Shown here: piece by piece, positions 45,603 through 57,071 of the stretch | Layout of the letters: every line of letters starts with the position of its first letter | How positions within the stretch are numbered: the stretch's first letter is position 1 | NCBI GenBank assembly: GCA_963678675.1 | Contig: OY783193.1 | Location: 10,216,822 to 10,280,821 of the forward strand | From: Xiphydria camelus | Taxonomy: Eukaryota; Arthropoda; Insecta; Hymenoptera; Xiphydriidae | Reading direction: 5' to 3' | DNA: 64,000 bases | Notes under the pieces: model-generated | The model's input: the letters and a program-made list of their open reading frames with translations, nothing else | Told to the model about the DNA's origin: nothing | The model's database searches: none | Position numbers and translations under genes: made by a program

Positions 45603-46050
45603 GAAATTCTCTGACTTTTTTCCGGGTTTTCAAGTCTAACATAGCCAAATTTCCATGACCGCGCTATGAGTATAAATCTAATATAAAGTGTTACGCATAA
45701 ATCATATTTCGTCGAATAAACAAATTAACTAATATTCGTAGAACGGGTTATGACAACTGGGAAATGAACATTAAAATAATTAAATTTTGTCACATCATAT
45801 ATTATTATTTAATTACTTTTTTTGTAACTAGAAAGAACTTAGATAAGTGCATACACATACGGAACACTTTTTTTTAGATATCTAATATATACAAATCCTT
45901 AAAAATGTGAACAGACTAGAAATCAAGCTATTTGTAAGGTTAGAGTATTTTCGAAAAATTCCAGAAAATTCTTTACTTTCCCTGACGTCTCCCTGACCCA
46001 CTTAATTCCCTGATGATTACAGGTTTTCCAGAATTTCCTGACCTTAGACA
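45603..46050. repeat. CCCTGAC-rich dispersed repeat blocks
   Basis: Two blocks, about 45603-45662 (TTCTCTGACTTTTTTCCGGG, TTTTCAAG, AAATTTCCATGACC) and about 45953-46047 (TTTACTTTCCCTGACG, TCTCCCTGACCC, AGGTTTTCCAGAATTTCCTG). They share a TTCCCTGAC / GGTTTTCC vocabulary. The DNA between is AT-rich. I treat the pair as fragments of one degenerate repeat. Confidence 0.45.
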
Positions 46051-46847
46051 CCGTACCACCTGACCGAGACGCCAGGCGCCGCCGTCGCCACGGCGTTCGC
46101 GCCCTATTGATTCGCGGGGCTCCTGCTCTTACCCTTCGACTCCGTCGACTTTTTACGCGTTGCGCGGCGCTCGACGGACGCCTTGCATATTGATGAACCT
46201 CCCTCCCCCTCCGGTATATCATCAAACGCCCCGCGAAGCGAGCGACGCTTCGCCTGATCGCAAATAGCTCCGCGCGAAAAGAGACAAAACACGCCGTGCC
46301 CGGGCGTATCATTATCGGCGGCTGATGGCTCGGGTGGGACGTCGACAGTTGTCTCTCCTCTTCGCGAGAAACGGAAATCATAGGGTGGACACGCGCGGCC
46401 GGCTACTCTTTCCGCGACTAAACTTCCGCGCATATACGTATCGCGATACGTACCGCACGTACGCACGGGTGCGCCTTTCCTCGGTACACAAGGAATGCTT
46501 CCGGTACACACGCGAGTATACGCTAGGATGGGCGGGCGAGAAGGAATCGTATACCTATATAAAGTACTCGGTTTCAAAGTTTCATGAGCGGTAGTATGTA
46601 GAGTGGAATGTCAAGCGAGGGGACTGACGTATGGATGGATACGACTCCATGTACGATATTTATGTCGGCGAGAAAATATAGACGTGTGTGTGAAAAAGTT
46701 GGAGTTTCACTTCTCCCGCGAATGTACAGTAATTTCGAATCTTCCCAAGTTTTCCAATATTTACGTGTAGATGTAGGAGGTGGAATAAAAAATACAGAAG
46801 TGAGAGAAAATTACAGGAATAAATTCTGAGGCATAGCTACACTGTAA
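46051..46847. other. unassigned unique sequence
   Basis: CpG-rich unique DNA. A 157-codon minus-strand ORF (46104-46577) and a 152-codon minus ORF in another frame overlap; no domain. Confidence 0.4.
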
Positions 46848-46890
46848 AAATGCTGCGGTGCGGACCTATATAGATCACTTTTGGTTTTAA

Positions 46891-47014
46891 CCCTTTCATG
46901 CATTTTTCGGAAATTTAGATTTTCATAGAGAAAATTCATATTTTTATAAGTCAAGGTTGAATAAAAAAAATGTTTTTCATTCATCCACTGTAGTGCATAC
47001 TATGCATGAAAGGG
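46891..47014. mobile_element. piggyBac-like MITE with TTAA duplication
   Basis: 124 bp flanked by TTAA at 46887-46890 and 47015-47018. The ends are CCCTTTCATGCAT and ATGCATGAAAGGG, a perfect 13-bp inverted repeat. Family L copy 3 has the uninterrupted target (TATTAAATAACAATG) with a single TTAA, which proves the insertion and its duplication. Confidence 0.92.
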
Positions 47015-47065
47015 TTAAATAACAACGGCGGAGGACTGAATTACATCAGATGTGGTATATATCAT

Positions 47066-47272
47066 ACGAGGCTAAACTTACTCGCCAGAGAAGAAACTCA
47101 AATCACTATTATCTCATTATCTATGAGCTTTTGGTTCATACTTATATAATACTTCTTCGAAGATTAAATTTTTAACTATAACAAAGTCTTATATCGATGT
47201 TGGCCAAAAGTTCATAAATAATGAGATAATAGTGATTGAAGTTCCTTTCCTGGCGAGTAAGTTTAGTCTCAT
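47066..47272. mobile_element. MITE, family H, copy 2 (nested in L2)
   Basis: Arms ACGAGGCTAAACTTACTCGC, AAATCACTATTATCTCATT and AGCTTTTGGTTCATAC pair with CAAAAGTTCATAAATAATGA, GATAATAGTGATTG and GGCGAGTAAGTTTAGTCT. The centre has CAAAGTCTTATATCGATG. Noncoding. Confidence 0.85.
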
Positions 47273-47383
47273 TTATGGCATTGGTTCATACTGGTGAAAT
47301 GGTGTTAAAAATTTACACCACTTTTTTACTGCGAAACTTTATCTTCCTTTTCAGTTTCGTATCGCAATGATATCGAGAATATG

Positions 47384-47638
47384 CATCGAGAGAACAGTTT
47401 ATTAACAGTTAATAAATTTAATTTTAAATACAACGAAATAAATATTTCTTCAGGACAAGAAAAAATATATTAATTATTAAAATGTTTATTGCGTTCGAAA
47501 GATTGCCTCCAAGGATCTAATTGCGCCAAATAAATATCGTAATACCGTTAACGAATATTTACTCGATTCGATAAAACCTTTATTTCGCCATATTCGAACA
47601 AACGTCTGTCAACTACAAATAAACCGTTTCCTCGGTAC
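47384..47638. mobile_element. MITE, family N, copy 3
   Basis: Contains AACAGTTTATTAACAGTTAA, GAAAGATTGCCTCCAAGG, CGTTAACGAATATTTACTCG and the end AACCGTTTCCTCGGTAC. It is uninterrupted and so serves as the empty site for the TTAA insertion in copy 2. Confidence 0.75.
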
Positions 47639-48749
47639 GCACTCGAAATTCACCGCGGTGCGAGTAGCCACGCAATCCACCCCCGGACCTCGGAAAAATC
47701 CTCTCGCTTATAAATAAACTCTCATCGGTCTCGCCTCGCGCAGGAAAACCGAAGTTAACATCCCCCCGGGGACATTACGGCCCCCGCGATACCCACCCTT
47801 AATCACCGTGGAGTCAATATCGTCGCCGGAATCGGCCCGCCGCGGTTACCAGCGCGCAAATGGAGTGCCTATAAATAACGGGCCCACCCCTGGTGTGTTG
47901 TGATTATATTACCTACTCGCGAGAGAGGCGAGTGAGAAGGCCAGAGGGGAGGGGGGATGGACAGAGAGACAGAGAGAGAAACGATTCCGCCGTTTTGCGG
48001 CGGTCGAGGGAGCGCGGGAGGGGGGATGCGGAGCAGCGGCAGATTAAATCACCGCTGGTTAGCGTTTGATTAAACTCGGGATTGAGACCGATGCTAATGC
48101 TCGGGTTGCGCTCGATTGCATGCCGAGGAAATTGACGTTTCAACGTCGGCTGTAAAAGCCTCGTAATCCGCGGCGGGAATGGAGCTCCTCCACTCGCGCA
48201 TCGGCTCCTACTCGACGCCGTATTGTTTACGCGAATGCGGCCCGGCTGCCGGGACGCGCGGCGTAATTTATGATTTTGCGCGGGAAGATAATTTTTTATC
48301 GGGAGTCGGAAAGTAATACGCGATAAATCGTCGAAAGCTACTCGAGAAAAATTTAATCTTCCCTCGACGGAATTCCTGCGATAAAATTCCGAGCAGACCT
48401 CACCCGGGAAAGCGCCCGCGCCACCCCCGCGTTCGCAGCAACCGCGAGTCGCGCGAGCGTTGCAGCAACACGTGTGAATTAATCACCGAGGGTGCTCGCG
48501 CGTGTGGCGGTGTGTGCGTGAGTGATACATGCGTATTTCGGCCTGCGTATAATAACAGGTTGCCAACGCGACCCCCTCCCCACCGCCCTCAAACCGTGAT
48601 GTACGCGCTAATCGTGAACCCCCTTGGCGTCGTCTTCTCTTTTTTATTACCCCCTGCCACATCCCGCCGGACAGAGCGACGCAGAGCGCGAGCGTTAATT
48701 ATCCGCGGGAGACTTACGACTCTCGTCGGCGAGGAAATTTCGTTTGGAG
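47639..48749. other. unassigned unique sequence
   Basis: CpG-rich unique DNA with patches of AT-rich homeodomain-like motifs. ORFs are short and without domains. Nothing recognised. Confidence 0.4.
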
Positions 48750-49270
48750 ACTCTTTTGAAATTTTATAGTTTTTGGCGAAATCGTCATTTTCGATATCTG
48801 AAATCTCGGGAAGAAAATGACAGGTATTGTTGTTTTAGATTTTAATAATTTTTTATTTGTGAAAATTCTATTTTTACTTTTGGTAAAAGCGTCGTTTCTT
48901 CTATCTAAGATCTCGGAGTGAAAATGATAAGCATCGTCTTTTTTAGAATTCAATAATTTATTATTCATCAAAATTCTATAATTTTTGGCAAAAGCGTCGT
49001 TTTTTCCATCTAAGATCTCGGAGAGAAAATGACAGGCGTCGTCTTTTTAGATTTCAATAATTTATTATTCACGAAAATTCTATAATTTTTGGCAAAAGCG
49101 TCGTTTTTTCCATCTAAGATCTCGGAGAGAAAATGACAGGCGTCGTCTTTTTAGATTTCAATAATTTATTATTCACGAAAATTCTATAATTTTTGGCAAA
49201 AGCGTCGTTTTTTCCATCTAAGATCTCGGAGAGAAAATTATAAGCGTCGTCGTTTTGGATTTTCACAATT
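48750..49270 (+). repeat. minisatellite, ~104-bp period, about 5 units
   Basis: The unit runs TTTTTGGCAAAAGCGTCGTT, then CCATCTAAGATCTCGGAGAG, GAAAATGACAGGCGTCGTC and CAATAATTTATTATTCACGA. Unit starts (the GGC in TTGGCAAAAG) fall at about 48775, 48882, 48987, 49091 and 49195, giving periods of 107, 105, 104 and 104. Units 3 to 5 are almost identical; the left units are diverged, so the array has grown or homogenised at its right. Confidence 0.92.
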
Positions 49271-50790
49271 TCTTATTTATGACACTTTTCGGAGTGATTT
49301 ATTTCAAGCTCGCTTCGAGTGGAACGCATCGTATACGTTCGTGCAAGAGATACGGTACACAGCACCTTCTCGTGCAATTTTGCAGGATGCAGAAAGGAGG
49401 CACGGAGAGAAGGGGGGGAACTGCGAGCGGGAATACGTCTGCGTGTGCGTGGACGGGGCCGCGCGTACGAGAGAAGTTGAGCGTGTGAGGAGTTAATTTG
49501 TTGCGAGAGGAAACGGAGAGATAAGGTATTTTTTAATAACGTTGCCGGAGGGTTTCAACATCTGCGATGCGTACCCGGAGTCCGCGCGTACGTGTACACT
49601 CTCCCGCCGACGACCGCCTCCGGGGGAGGCAATTAAGTAATTAAACAAATCTTTCGGGGGCTTTATCGACGGCTCTGCTCGGCACTCCGATCGATTTCCA
49701 ATGGAGAACAACTGCAGCGTGCGTGCGCACACGATCGGGTTAAAAATATAGTCGGATTATACGAGACGGGGCAGCGATATATTAATGACTTTTATATTTA
49801 ACTACACACGCGCGGGTATTGATTCCGCCCATTAATAAACTTCTAAACTAATTTCGCAATTAAGATCTAAGCGATGAAAAATGTTACGTTTTTGATTAAA
49901 TTGAATATCTGCAATTAGATGAATCGAATTAAGATTCAATTTGATTTGCAATTTCTGTTCGATTAAATTGTAATTCTGAATTAATTTTAGAAACCTTCCT
50001 ATGAACAAAATTAATAATCCTGCGATTGTGTGTACCAATAATTTTACGTAATAAATAAGAAACATTTGTCTTTTGCCCCACGTCAAAACGTCCCCTCGAT
50101 TCTCCCGTATAGAAATGAATTCCAAAAATTCCCTAAACCCGTAGGACGATCCCGGAACGTGTCCTCCCTCCCCTTCACTTCGATTACATTTTTATTCCAA
50201 CGGCCAGAGTACCGCGACACTCGCCCCGAGTATACCGCGGACGAGTATCCGGAGAAGTCATAAATAATTGATTCGAGGTTCCCGTATTAATAACGGCTAC
50301 CGCGCTGGAGTACCAGGATCGTGTCAAGGACCACCCGTGGCGCGCGCTCCCGATACTCTCTGCCGGGGACAGACGACACGACACAATCAGGGAACTCCCC
50401 GTCCACCATCTCGCTAATAAATTATTAAAGGGCAGCTTCTGGGAATGACGTCGGGATATTGTGGTGAGAGAACGGCTGTTCGCACACCCGCGGGTAATCA
50501 TAGACGGTGAATCTGCCGTCTCTTCGTCAGCTGCGGAGAACCTAAAAAAAGCATTCCGCGCAACCCCTGCCGCGTTGAGTGTAAGCGCGGAAGAGGCTGC
50601 GGTCCGTGTACCGTGCCGTGTTTACTTCCGGATGGAGAAGGAGAAGTATAACGGGACATTCGCCGGGGGTATTCTCCCTACCATGCCTAACCAACCTATA
50701 CAAATATAGGTCAGACACTAAGAGAAATTTTATAGATGTAGAGCAACGCTAGTAGTTTATTAATATAAGGATAAGTTCTAGTTATCTTAG

Positions 50791-50792
<2 letters not shown>
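49271..50792. other. unassigned unique sequence
   Basis: GC-rich and AT-rich stretches alternate. Between 49850 and 50000, GATTAAATTGAA/TTGATTTGCAAT phrases recur weakly. ORFs lack domains. Confidence 0.4.

Positions 50793-50843
<51 letters not shown>
50793..50843. repeat. (AT)n microsatellite
   Basis: A pure AT run of about 25 units. Confidence 0.95.
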
Positions 50844-50844
<1 letters not shown>

Positions 50845-50867
50845 GTATTTCTATTTTAGCTATGCGT

Positions 50868-51084
50868 ATACGGAGAAAGAGAATGAATTAAATCTACTAA
50901 AAGTTACTTGCGGGGTCGCAATTAATTATTTATTCACATCAATTAAATCTTTCTTCATATTAATTAAATATTCTTTCCTTGCAATCATATTCTTTAATAC
51001 ATCAATTTGATATCTCTTTCTTACATACTATTCCATATGATTGTAAGGAAGAGATATCAAATTAATGTATTACAAATTTTCTTT
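50868..51084. mobile_element. MITE, family D, copy 3 (left portion)
   Basis: Starts ACGGAGAAAGAGAATGAATT with AAATCTACTAAAAGTTACTT and GCGGGGTCGCAATTAATTA. It contains the D central hairpin (TGATATCTCTTTCTTACA / TGTAAGGAAGAGATATC). The right D arm is absent. A palindromic element and a family E end follow. Confidence 0.75.
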
Positions 51085-51264
51085 ATTCAACTATCGGTGA
51101 GGTTGAATATGGCGAACCTCATAGTGTGATCATTTCAAATAGGTATTCACTTGTTTCAACCTCAATTTGGTTGCTTCAACTGTATTTATTTTTCTCGCAC
51201 TCTAAAAGTATTGAAGCAATTGCACGGTGAGGTTCGCCCTATTTAACTTCACCGATGGTTGAAT
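51085..51264. mobile_element. palindromic element nested at the D/E junction
   Basis: 180 bp. ATTCAACTATCGGTGAGGTT and ATATGGCGAACCTCA pair with TGAGGTTCGCCCTAT and AACTTCACCGATGGTTGAAT. The interior holds inverted TTGAAGCAATT/GTTGCTTCAAC-type pairs. Noncoding. Confidence 0.85.
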
Positions 51265-51267
51265 GAA

Positions 51268-51355
51268 GTACTTTCTTTTAGTACCTACTGTTACTGGGAT
51301 AACTGTAAAAATTCATGGATTTCCCCATGATTTATTATTAATCCTTTTTCTCTCC
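51268..51355. mobile_element. MITE, family E, copy 3 (right end only)
   Basis: TACTGTTACTGGGATAACTG, AAAAATTCATGGATTTCCC and TTAATCCTTTTTCTCTCC match the right end of E copies 1 and 2. The left half is missing, and in its place stands family D. Confidence 0.75.
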
Positions 51356-53352
51356 CTCCATGGAGGAATTCACAGAAGGTCTTGCGGAATAGATATACGA
51401 CGTCACGAAATAACATTCCGCGCGGCGGCGTCTCCCATTCTCGCGTCACCGACGCGCACGCGTCGTCCGCGCCTGATAATTTAATAAGCATCGCGCCTGA
51501 CGGCTCTCGCCAGCCTGACGTTTAAAGTCAAATAAAACCGCAAAACATTTCCTCCGTTCCTCGTCTCGTAAACGCCGCGCGGCGTTGGCGCGCGTCCGCG
51601 CGCCTCCCTCGCACCCTCTGCTGAAAGTAATTGCGCGAAAGTAACGTTGCATTTTAATACTCGCACGTGCAGTGCGTGCCGCTGCGCGCGGGGCCCCAAC
51701 GCGGTGCGGACGCGACGATTCCGGGAACTTCTTGGCGTGATGTGAGGTCACCCCGTGATCCTCACGTGCGCCTCGTGAGATACATAGATCCCCGACCGCG
51801 CGCGCGCGCGCGGAGCCGACTGGCGTGATAGCGAGACTCCTTTTAATGACGGGTTACGCGCGTTCCGCGGCCGCTCTCTCACCGCGCGATCGCGCCGCGG
51901 GAAAACGGGCTTCGAACCTCTTCGAGTACTGCGGGTGTCAAAAGAAATCTCGGCGCGCGACTCGCGTCGTTGTGAAATCGATCCTCTGCGAACATTTCAA
52001 ACTGCGCGATGAATCGATCGCAGGTAACGTTGAATGCGGGATGTTTAACTACTAAAAAAATAATGTTCTGCACTGTTAATTCCAAATGTCGTATCTGCAA
52101 AATTAAAAAATTTGAGTTAAACACGCCTTCGCAATCCTTATGGCTTATTTTGTCATCGTGTTAATAAAGATGTACAATAATACATCACTTGAAATAACCC
52201 GCATTTTGATTTTCACTAAAGTAATATCTTTTTAAAGAAGAGTGGCATAAACAAAGTTCTTTAAAGTGCTGTATCTCAAAAGTATCATTTTGTCGGTTAC
52301 GACAGTTGGATTTAACAGAGCAGTGTTGTACTAGTTGGGCCTGTGTGGAAATTCCACAGACGATAGAAGATGGAAAACGTAAATGCAAAAGATATGGAAT
52401 GTTTGTAGATTATACGCTATCTTTGACAAAAACCCAATGTTAACTTTCGATTTTTAAACAAATAATACAATGTGCAATTATAAATTAACAATTCGTCAAA
52501 AGCGGGAAACCTAATCTTTAAAATGGCACCTCATTTATCGTTTTTGGTTTCGTATGAAGGGAGAAAAGGGTTTGTCACAAAAAATCACCCCTTCTAGAAA
52601 TAATATGTCTACAAAATAAATCCATTTAATCGTATCGTTATTGTATACGATAATAAATTTCAAGTAATATTTATCATAGACGGAAAACAAATTTGAAGTA
52701 AATTTCGGGACAAGGCCAATTTTGCACTATGATATCTAAAATTTTAGTAAAAATTACAGTAAAACTTGTAGAAGTTTGCTGTAATTTTTTACTCAAATAG
52801 TAGTTATCGTAAGGATAAATTAGCCTTGTGCCGCATTTTACCACAAACTTTGTAAATTAATTTTTTTCTGTTGAGTAACACAAAGAAGACTCTCGTACGA
52901 CGGATGCTGGATCACCCTTAAACCGTCGCTCCTCATCATCAGAGGATCACCGACCGGAGCGGAGCGAAGGAGCGGCCATTTCGAATTAACCGTTGACTGA
53001 TGCGGGAAAGCGAAAGCCGCGCTCTCTCTCTCCCCGGCGAGGCGAGGAAATTCGGCGAGGGGTTGGTGGCAGTGGCGCCAGCGAGGGCCTTTGTCTTGCC
53101 GCCCGGACCGACACCCGCACACCACCTCGACCCGCGCCTCGTTCCGCTCGACCCCCGAAACCCTCCGCGCGCGCGCGCGCTCGACTCTCCTCCGCAGCCG
53201 CTGAAGGGTTGATGAGCCCCGGGCGAAAGGGAAACGCTTAAGACAATGGAAGCGTCACGATTATAGCGTACCTACAGTCGCGCTTAGCTGGTGATTTAGG
53301 CGGAACGATGATGGAGGACCCGGGCGATCTTTGTCCAAGCGCATCGAATGAC
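51356..53352. other. unassigned, GC-rich then AT-rich
   Basis: 51356-52060 and 52900-53330 are CpG-rich with shadow ORFs. 52100-52850 is AT-rich; GGGAGAAAAGGGTTTGTCAC (about 52559) with AAAAAATCACCCCTTCT resembles phrases inside family G copy 6 (about 55014-55055), so a decayed transposon is likely there. No boundaries were found. Confidence 0.4.
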
Positions 53353-53579
53353 TAAACTGAGAAGAAAATGCAGTAGATTTAATTAAATTAACGGTTACGG
53401 GTGGGGGAATGCAGATCAAATTATTTGGACTAATAATTGACTCGAATGGACTACAGCCTGTTTACCTCAAATAGCCGTTAATCGCTATAAACAAATTTAT
53501 TAATTGAAATAAATAATTCTGTATTCCCCACTCACCGATTTAATTGAATATAAGAATGCCATTTTTTCTCTCAGTATAC
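53353..53579. mobile_element. MITE, family C, copy 4
   Basis: Full-length, 227 bp. The ends TAAACTGAGAAGAAAATG and TTTTTTCTCTCAGTATA are inverted. The body has GGTTACGGGTGGGGGAATGC, TTGGACTAATAATTGACTCG, GGACTACAGCCTGTTTACC and TATTCCCCACTCACCG. Noncoding. This is the reference copy for the family here. Confidence 0.85.
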
Positions 53580-54471
53580 GAACACCCTTTTGAATCCTTA
53601 TGTTACTTAATAAAAGATAATTCCTCGTCTCGGTTTTAATTGCGGAATGAAAAACGATTATCAAAGCGACGGTAATACTCCCTGAATCTAAATCGATTGC
53701 CGATAGCCAGCGATTTTCAAACTAGCGGTATCATTATCGCGAATTGTGCGAAAATGAATGGCTGCCATTCTGAAAATAGGTAGGATGATTAACTAACTTT
53801 TGATCTAATAATAAGTACCTGCGATCTAATTAATCGCAGCAAATAAGTGGAAGTTCATTTATCTCCCTTTTCCTTTCGAGCTGACCGGAATAAATCCATT
53901 AGTATTATAGCCAGCGTGTGTATTACAGTCATCGAGTGTTATGGACACCGCGCGCGCGCACCCCGTTGCCGGTGGGTATAAAAGTATACGCGTAGGTAAT
54001 TTTCGAGAGGCTCTAATTTGTCAAAGCTTCATTACGCGGACGCGGAGCCCCGTACTTAGCGCACGGGTGGCGGGGTAATCATAGTTTAAATTCGGCTCCC
54101 ATCCATTGAAAATCAGTGGCTCTGCCCGGCTTCACAATCAGGATCGGGAGCTATCACGGGGCATTTGATCCGCTGCGAGTCATCAATATTGCATGAGGGG
54201 ACTCCCCCTACCCTTTCACCCCGCCGAGCGATCCGGACGAACGGTGGGAATCAAAATAGAAGTCGAGTTTGTACTTTGAGAGAGAATCGGGTTTTGTGGG
54301 TCACGTTCAAAGGCGGCAGTGGATGAGGGATCTATTAAATCTAATCCTACCTATATAGGTATACAACCGAAGCTAACCCAACGTGACATTTCCAAGTTTA
54401 ATATCGGCTCTCGATTACAATAGTTTAAAATAAAATAGCGATGTGAATTGTGACTTGGAATATATCCTAAA
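53580..54471. other. unassigned unique sequence
   Basis: Mixed-composition unique DNA. GGGTATAAAAG at about 53974 resembles a TATA box but stands alone. No gene recognised. Confidence 0.4.
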
Positions 54472-54568
54472 TATTCTTCCTTCCCCGAAGAGAAATGAAG
54501 AAATCGCGATCTTTGCTTTACGATCATCGCACCTCCACCCCCACCAATTGTGAGCGCGGCACTAATCT
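54472..54568 (+). repeat. direct duplication, copy 1
   Basis: 97 bp (GAAATCGCGATCTTTGCTTT, ACGATCATCGCACCTCCACC and so on) repeated in direct orientation at 55535-55630 with about ten differences. The two copies flank a family G and a family H element. Confidence 0.85.
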
Positions 54569-54574
54569 AATATA

Positions 54575-55267
54575 CAGGGTGTCCCTAAATAATATCATGT
54601 ACAAACGGAAGGAGGTAATTCTTTGGCTTATTTCATGACTAAAAGTTCCTATAAACGTAGGCCCGTAAAAGCTTCGTTACTGATCTATAGGGTATTGAAA
54701 TTTCCAAATTTTTTTTAGATAACGCGGTTTTTGTAGCAATGATTTATTACAATAAGAAAAACCTAAATAATAAACATAAGACAACGTTACAAAAACTGCT
54801 GAAAGTGACCTCCTCCAACCCTTACACATGCCTCCGCTCTTCTCATTGAATCCGTACCCTTTGAAACATTCCCGGAGTATTTCTTACGTTTTTTTCTCGA
54901 TAACGGTGGCAGATACGAAAAAAACTACAAGAGACCAAAAAGATTGTAAACAAAATAGAAAATTTACTTTGTATTTTATAATCTACCAGAGGCGCACTGC
55001 AAAAAAGTTCAGAGGGAGAAAAGGGGGCACGACCCCTAAAAAAATAACCCCCTGTAGAGATTCTCACAACCATTTGACATGCCCAATGATATAAGCCCTA
55101 CAGCATAACCTATATTCCAAATTTCAGCTAAATATCTTAAAAACTGCATGAGCTATAAAATAAACTAAAAAAAATTTGAAATTTCAACACCCTGTTCAAC
55201 TTTTAGTCATGAAATAAGCCAAAGAATTACCTTCTTCCGTTTGTACATGATATTTAGGGACACCCTG
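54575..55267. mobile_element. family G element (CAGGGTG ends), copy 6, longest
   Basis: 693 bp flanked by TA. The ends CAGGGTGTCCCTAAATAATA and ATATTTAGGGACACCCTG are nearly perfect inverse matches, with arms of ~70 bp continuing through GTACAAACGGAAGGAGGTAA and CATGACTAAAAGTT. A second inverted block pairs GGTATTGAAATTTCCAAATT with its complement. The interior is AT-rich; ORFs of 76-88 codons on both strands have no transposase motif. Confidence 0.9.
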
Positions 55268-55273
55268 TATATC

Positions 55274-55489
55274 ATATGAAACTAAACTTAGGTACTCTCT
55301 AAGAAAGAAGTACGAATCACTATTATTTCATTGTCTATGAGATTTTGACTCATGCTTGTGTAATACTTTGTAAAGATGACTTATATTTTTATCTACAACA
55401 AAGTCTTATATCGATATAGGCCAAAAATTCATAAACAATGAGATAATAGTAATTGAAGCTTCTTTCCCAGCGAATAAGTTTAGCCTCAT
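55274..55489. mobile_element. MITE, family H, copy 3
   Basis: ATATGAAACTAAACTTAGG, GAATCACTATTATTTCATTG and GAGATTTTGACTCATG pair with CAAAAATTCATAAACAATGA, TAATAGTAATTGAAGC and AATAAGTTTAGCCTCAT. The centre has CAAAGTCTTATATCGATATA. It lies 6 bp from the family G element. Confidence 0.85.
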
Positions 55490-55534
55490 GTGGTACATGT
55501 GCATAAGCATTATCCAATCACATATTATAGCAGC

Positions 55535-55630
55535 ATTCTTTCCTCCCCGAGGAGAAATAAAGAAATCGCGATCTTCGCTTTACGATCATCGCACCTCCAC
55601 CCCCACCGATTGCAAGCGCAGCGCTAATCC
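55535..55630 (+). repeat. direct duplication, copy 2
   Basis: Second copy of the 54472-54568 segment. Neither copy resembles a transposon end or coding DNA. Confidence 0.85.
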
Positions 55631-56883
55631 TCCCATACGTACATCCCGGCACCACTTCCCTTCCTCTCCTCGCATTCTTCTCTTTCTCCGCCCAAAGACG
55701 AATTCCGCTCCACACCCGCGCACACGAAGACACCTGTTAAAGCCCACCAGAGAGCGCCACGCAAAAGTGCACCCACGGACGGAAGATCGCAACGCAACGC
55801 CCGCGCGTGTAGTCGCGCGCGCATAACGCGTTCGCTCCGCTGCAGCACCGATGCGAACGCGAACGCGTCTCATAAATATGGGAAATAAATTGAATTATCC
55901 GCGGCGGCGAGTAATGATAGGTTAGATCTCCGTCTCGCCCTCCTCGCCGTTCGCGGCCAGCCCTCTCCGACTGCACCACCACCACCACCACCACCGTCGC
56001 CGTCGGTAAAGTCCCATCAGGAGGACCTGGAAGCCTCCGAGCCCCGAGGATTCGGTCCCCCTCCGCCCCAGAGCCACGGCGGTTTATTTAAATCGGTAAT
56101 CGGCCCGGTACTAATTAAAGCGGGGTCAGAGGGTGCCATCCGAAGGGAAAGGGGAGGGAAGCTGGCGGACGTTTAGCCCACGGACCGTTGGCGCCTCGGG
56201 GAAATGAGTTTCTTTTTTGGGAATAATGCGTTGCCTGACCTTTTTTTTTTCTCGCGCCCTGTGCGGCAAGCTGCGCCGTCAGTCGCTGCATCGGATGCAC
56301 TTGGTCGACGAAACGATGTCCGTATCCGCGGCAGTTTACAGGTGCTCGAAGGTATTCACGCGTTGCACCGCGGTGGAAACGCCGTATAACGTCGGTCTAA
56401 ACGGCGCCGTTACAGCGACGCCGATAGCCGCTAATTGCGCGAAGCGATGCTCCGCTTTCGCGGGAACGCATCGCGTTGCGTGCGTGCGTGACGCAACGCG
56501 GAGTTGCCACTGTGCTACACTCGCCTGGATCGCGCGGCGATAAGTGTGGTAGTCGTTGGTGTATTCGCTGCTCGGGTTCTGGGTGAGATACCCGCGTTTC
56601 TTGCTTCCCCCTCCCCCCTTGACAGTGCGGCGGTGAGTGCGCTACTCGGATGCATTTCTCGCGTGCAACTCGTGCGCGCGGAAAAAGTGGAACGATCGAT
56701 GCTATCTGCATATATCGAGATAAATGAAACGATTTACGTAATGAAACAATCTGAAGGGAATTATTTCATTGGGCGGAAGAAGCGTTGCGATACGGAGGAA
56801 AAACATTTAACGTCCAGCAAGTAATTCTGGAAAAGAATGACTCGTGTGATGAACCGAAAAATGATTTCGTGCGGCAGTATCTA
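55631..56883. other. CpG-rich unassigned sequence with (ACC)n
   Basis: An (ACC)7 run is at 55974-55995. The plus frame through it (about 55913-56175) reads APPPPPPPSPSVKSHQEDLE, then EASEPRGFGPPPPQSHGG, before a TAG, preceded by a pyrimidine-rich tract ending in CAG at 55960. It could be an exon, but there is no domain or clear donor. Other ORFs (56217-56824) lack domains. Confidence 0.3.
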
Positions 56884-57071
56884 TACTGCGAGAAAAATGT
56901 AGTAAATTTGACTAAACGGGCGGTTACGGGTGGGAAATGCAGATCAAGTTACTTGGACTAATAATTGATTCGAATGGACTACAGCCTGTTTCCTTCAAAT
57001 AGCCGTTAATCGTTATAACCAAATTGATCAGTCGGAGCAACTAATTTTGCATTCCCCCACCCGTAAACGCA

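Larger units (their letters stand above)
46848..47333. mobile_element. MITE, family L, copy 2, with two nested elements
   Basis: Left end TACACTGTAAAAATGCTGCG and GTGCGGACCTATATAGATCA; right end GGTGTTAAAAATTTACACCA and CTTTTTTACTGCG. Between them sit a TTAA-flanked element (46891-47014), a short L segment (AATAACAACGGCGGAGGACT to GATGTGGTATAT), a family H element (47066-47272) and the rest of L. Confidence 0.8.
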
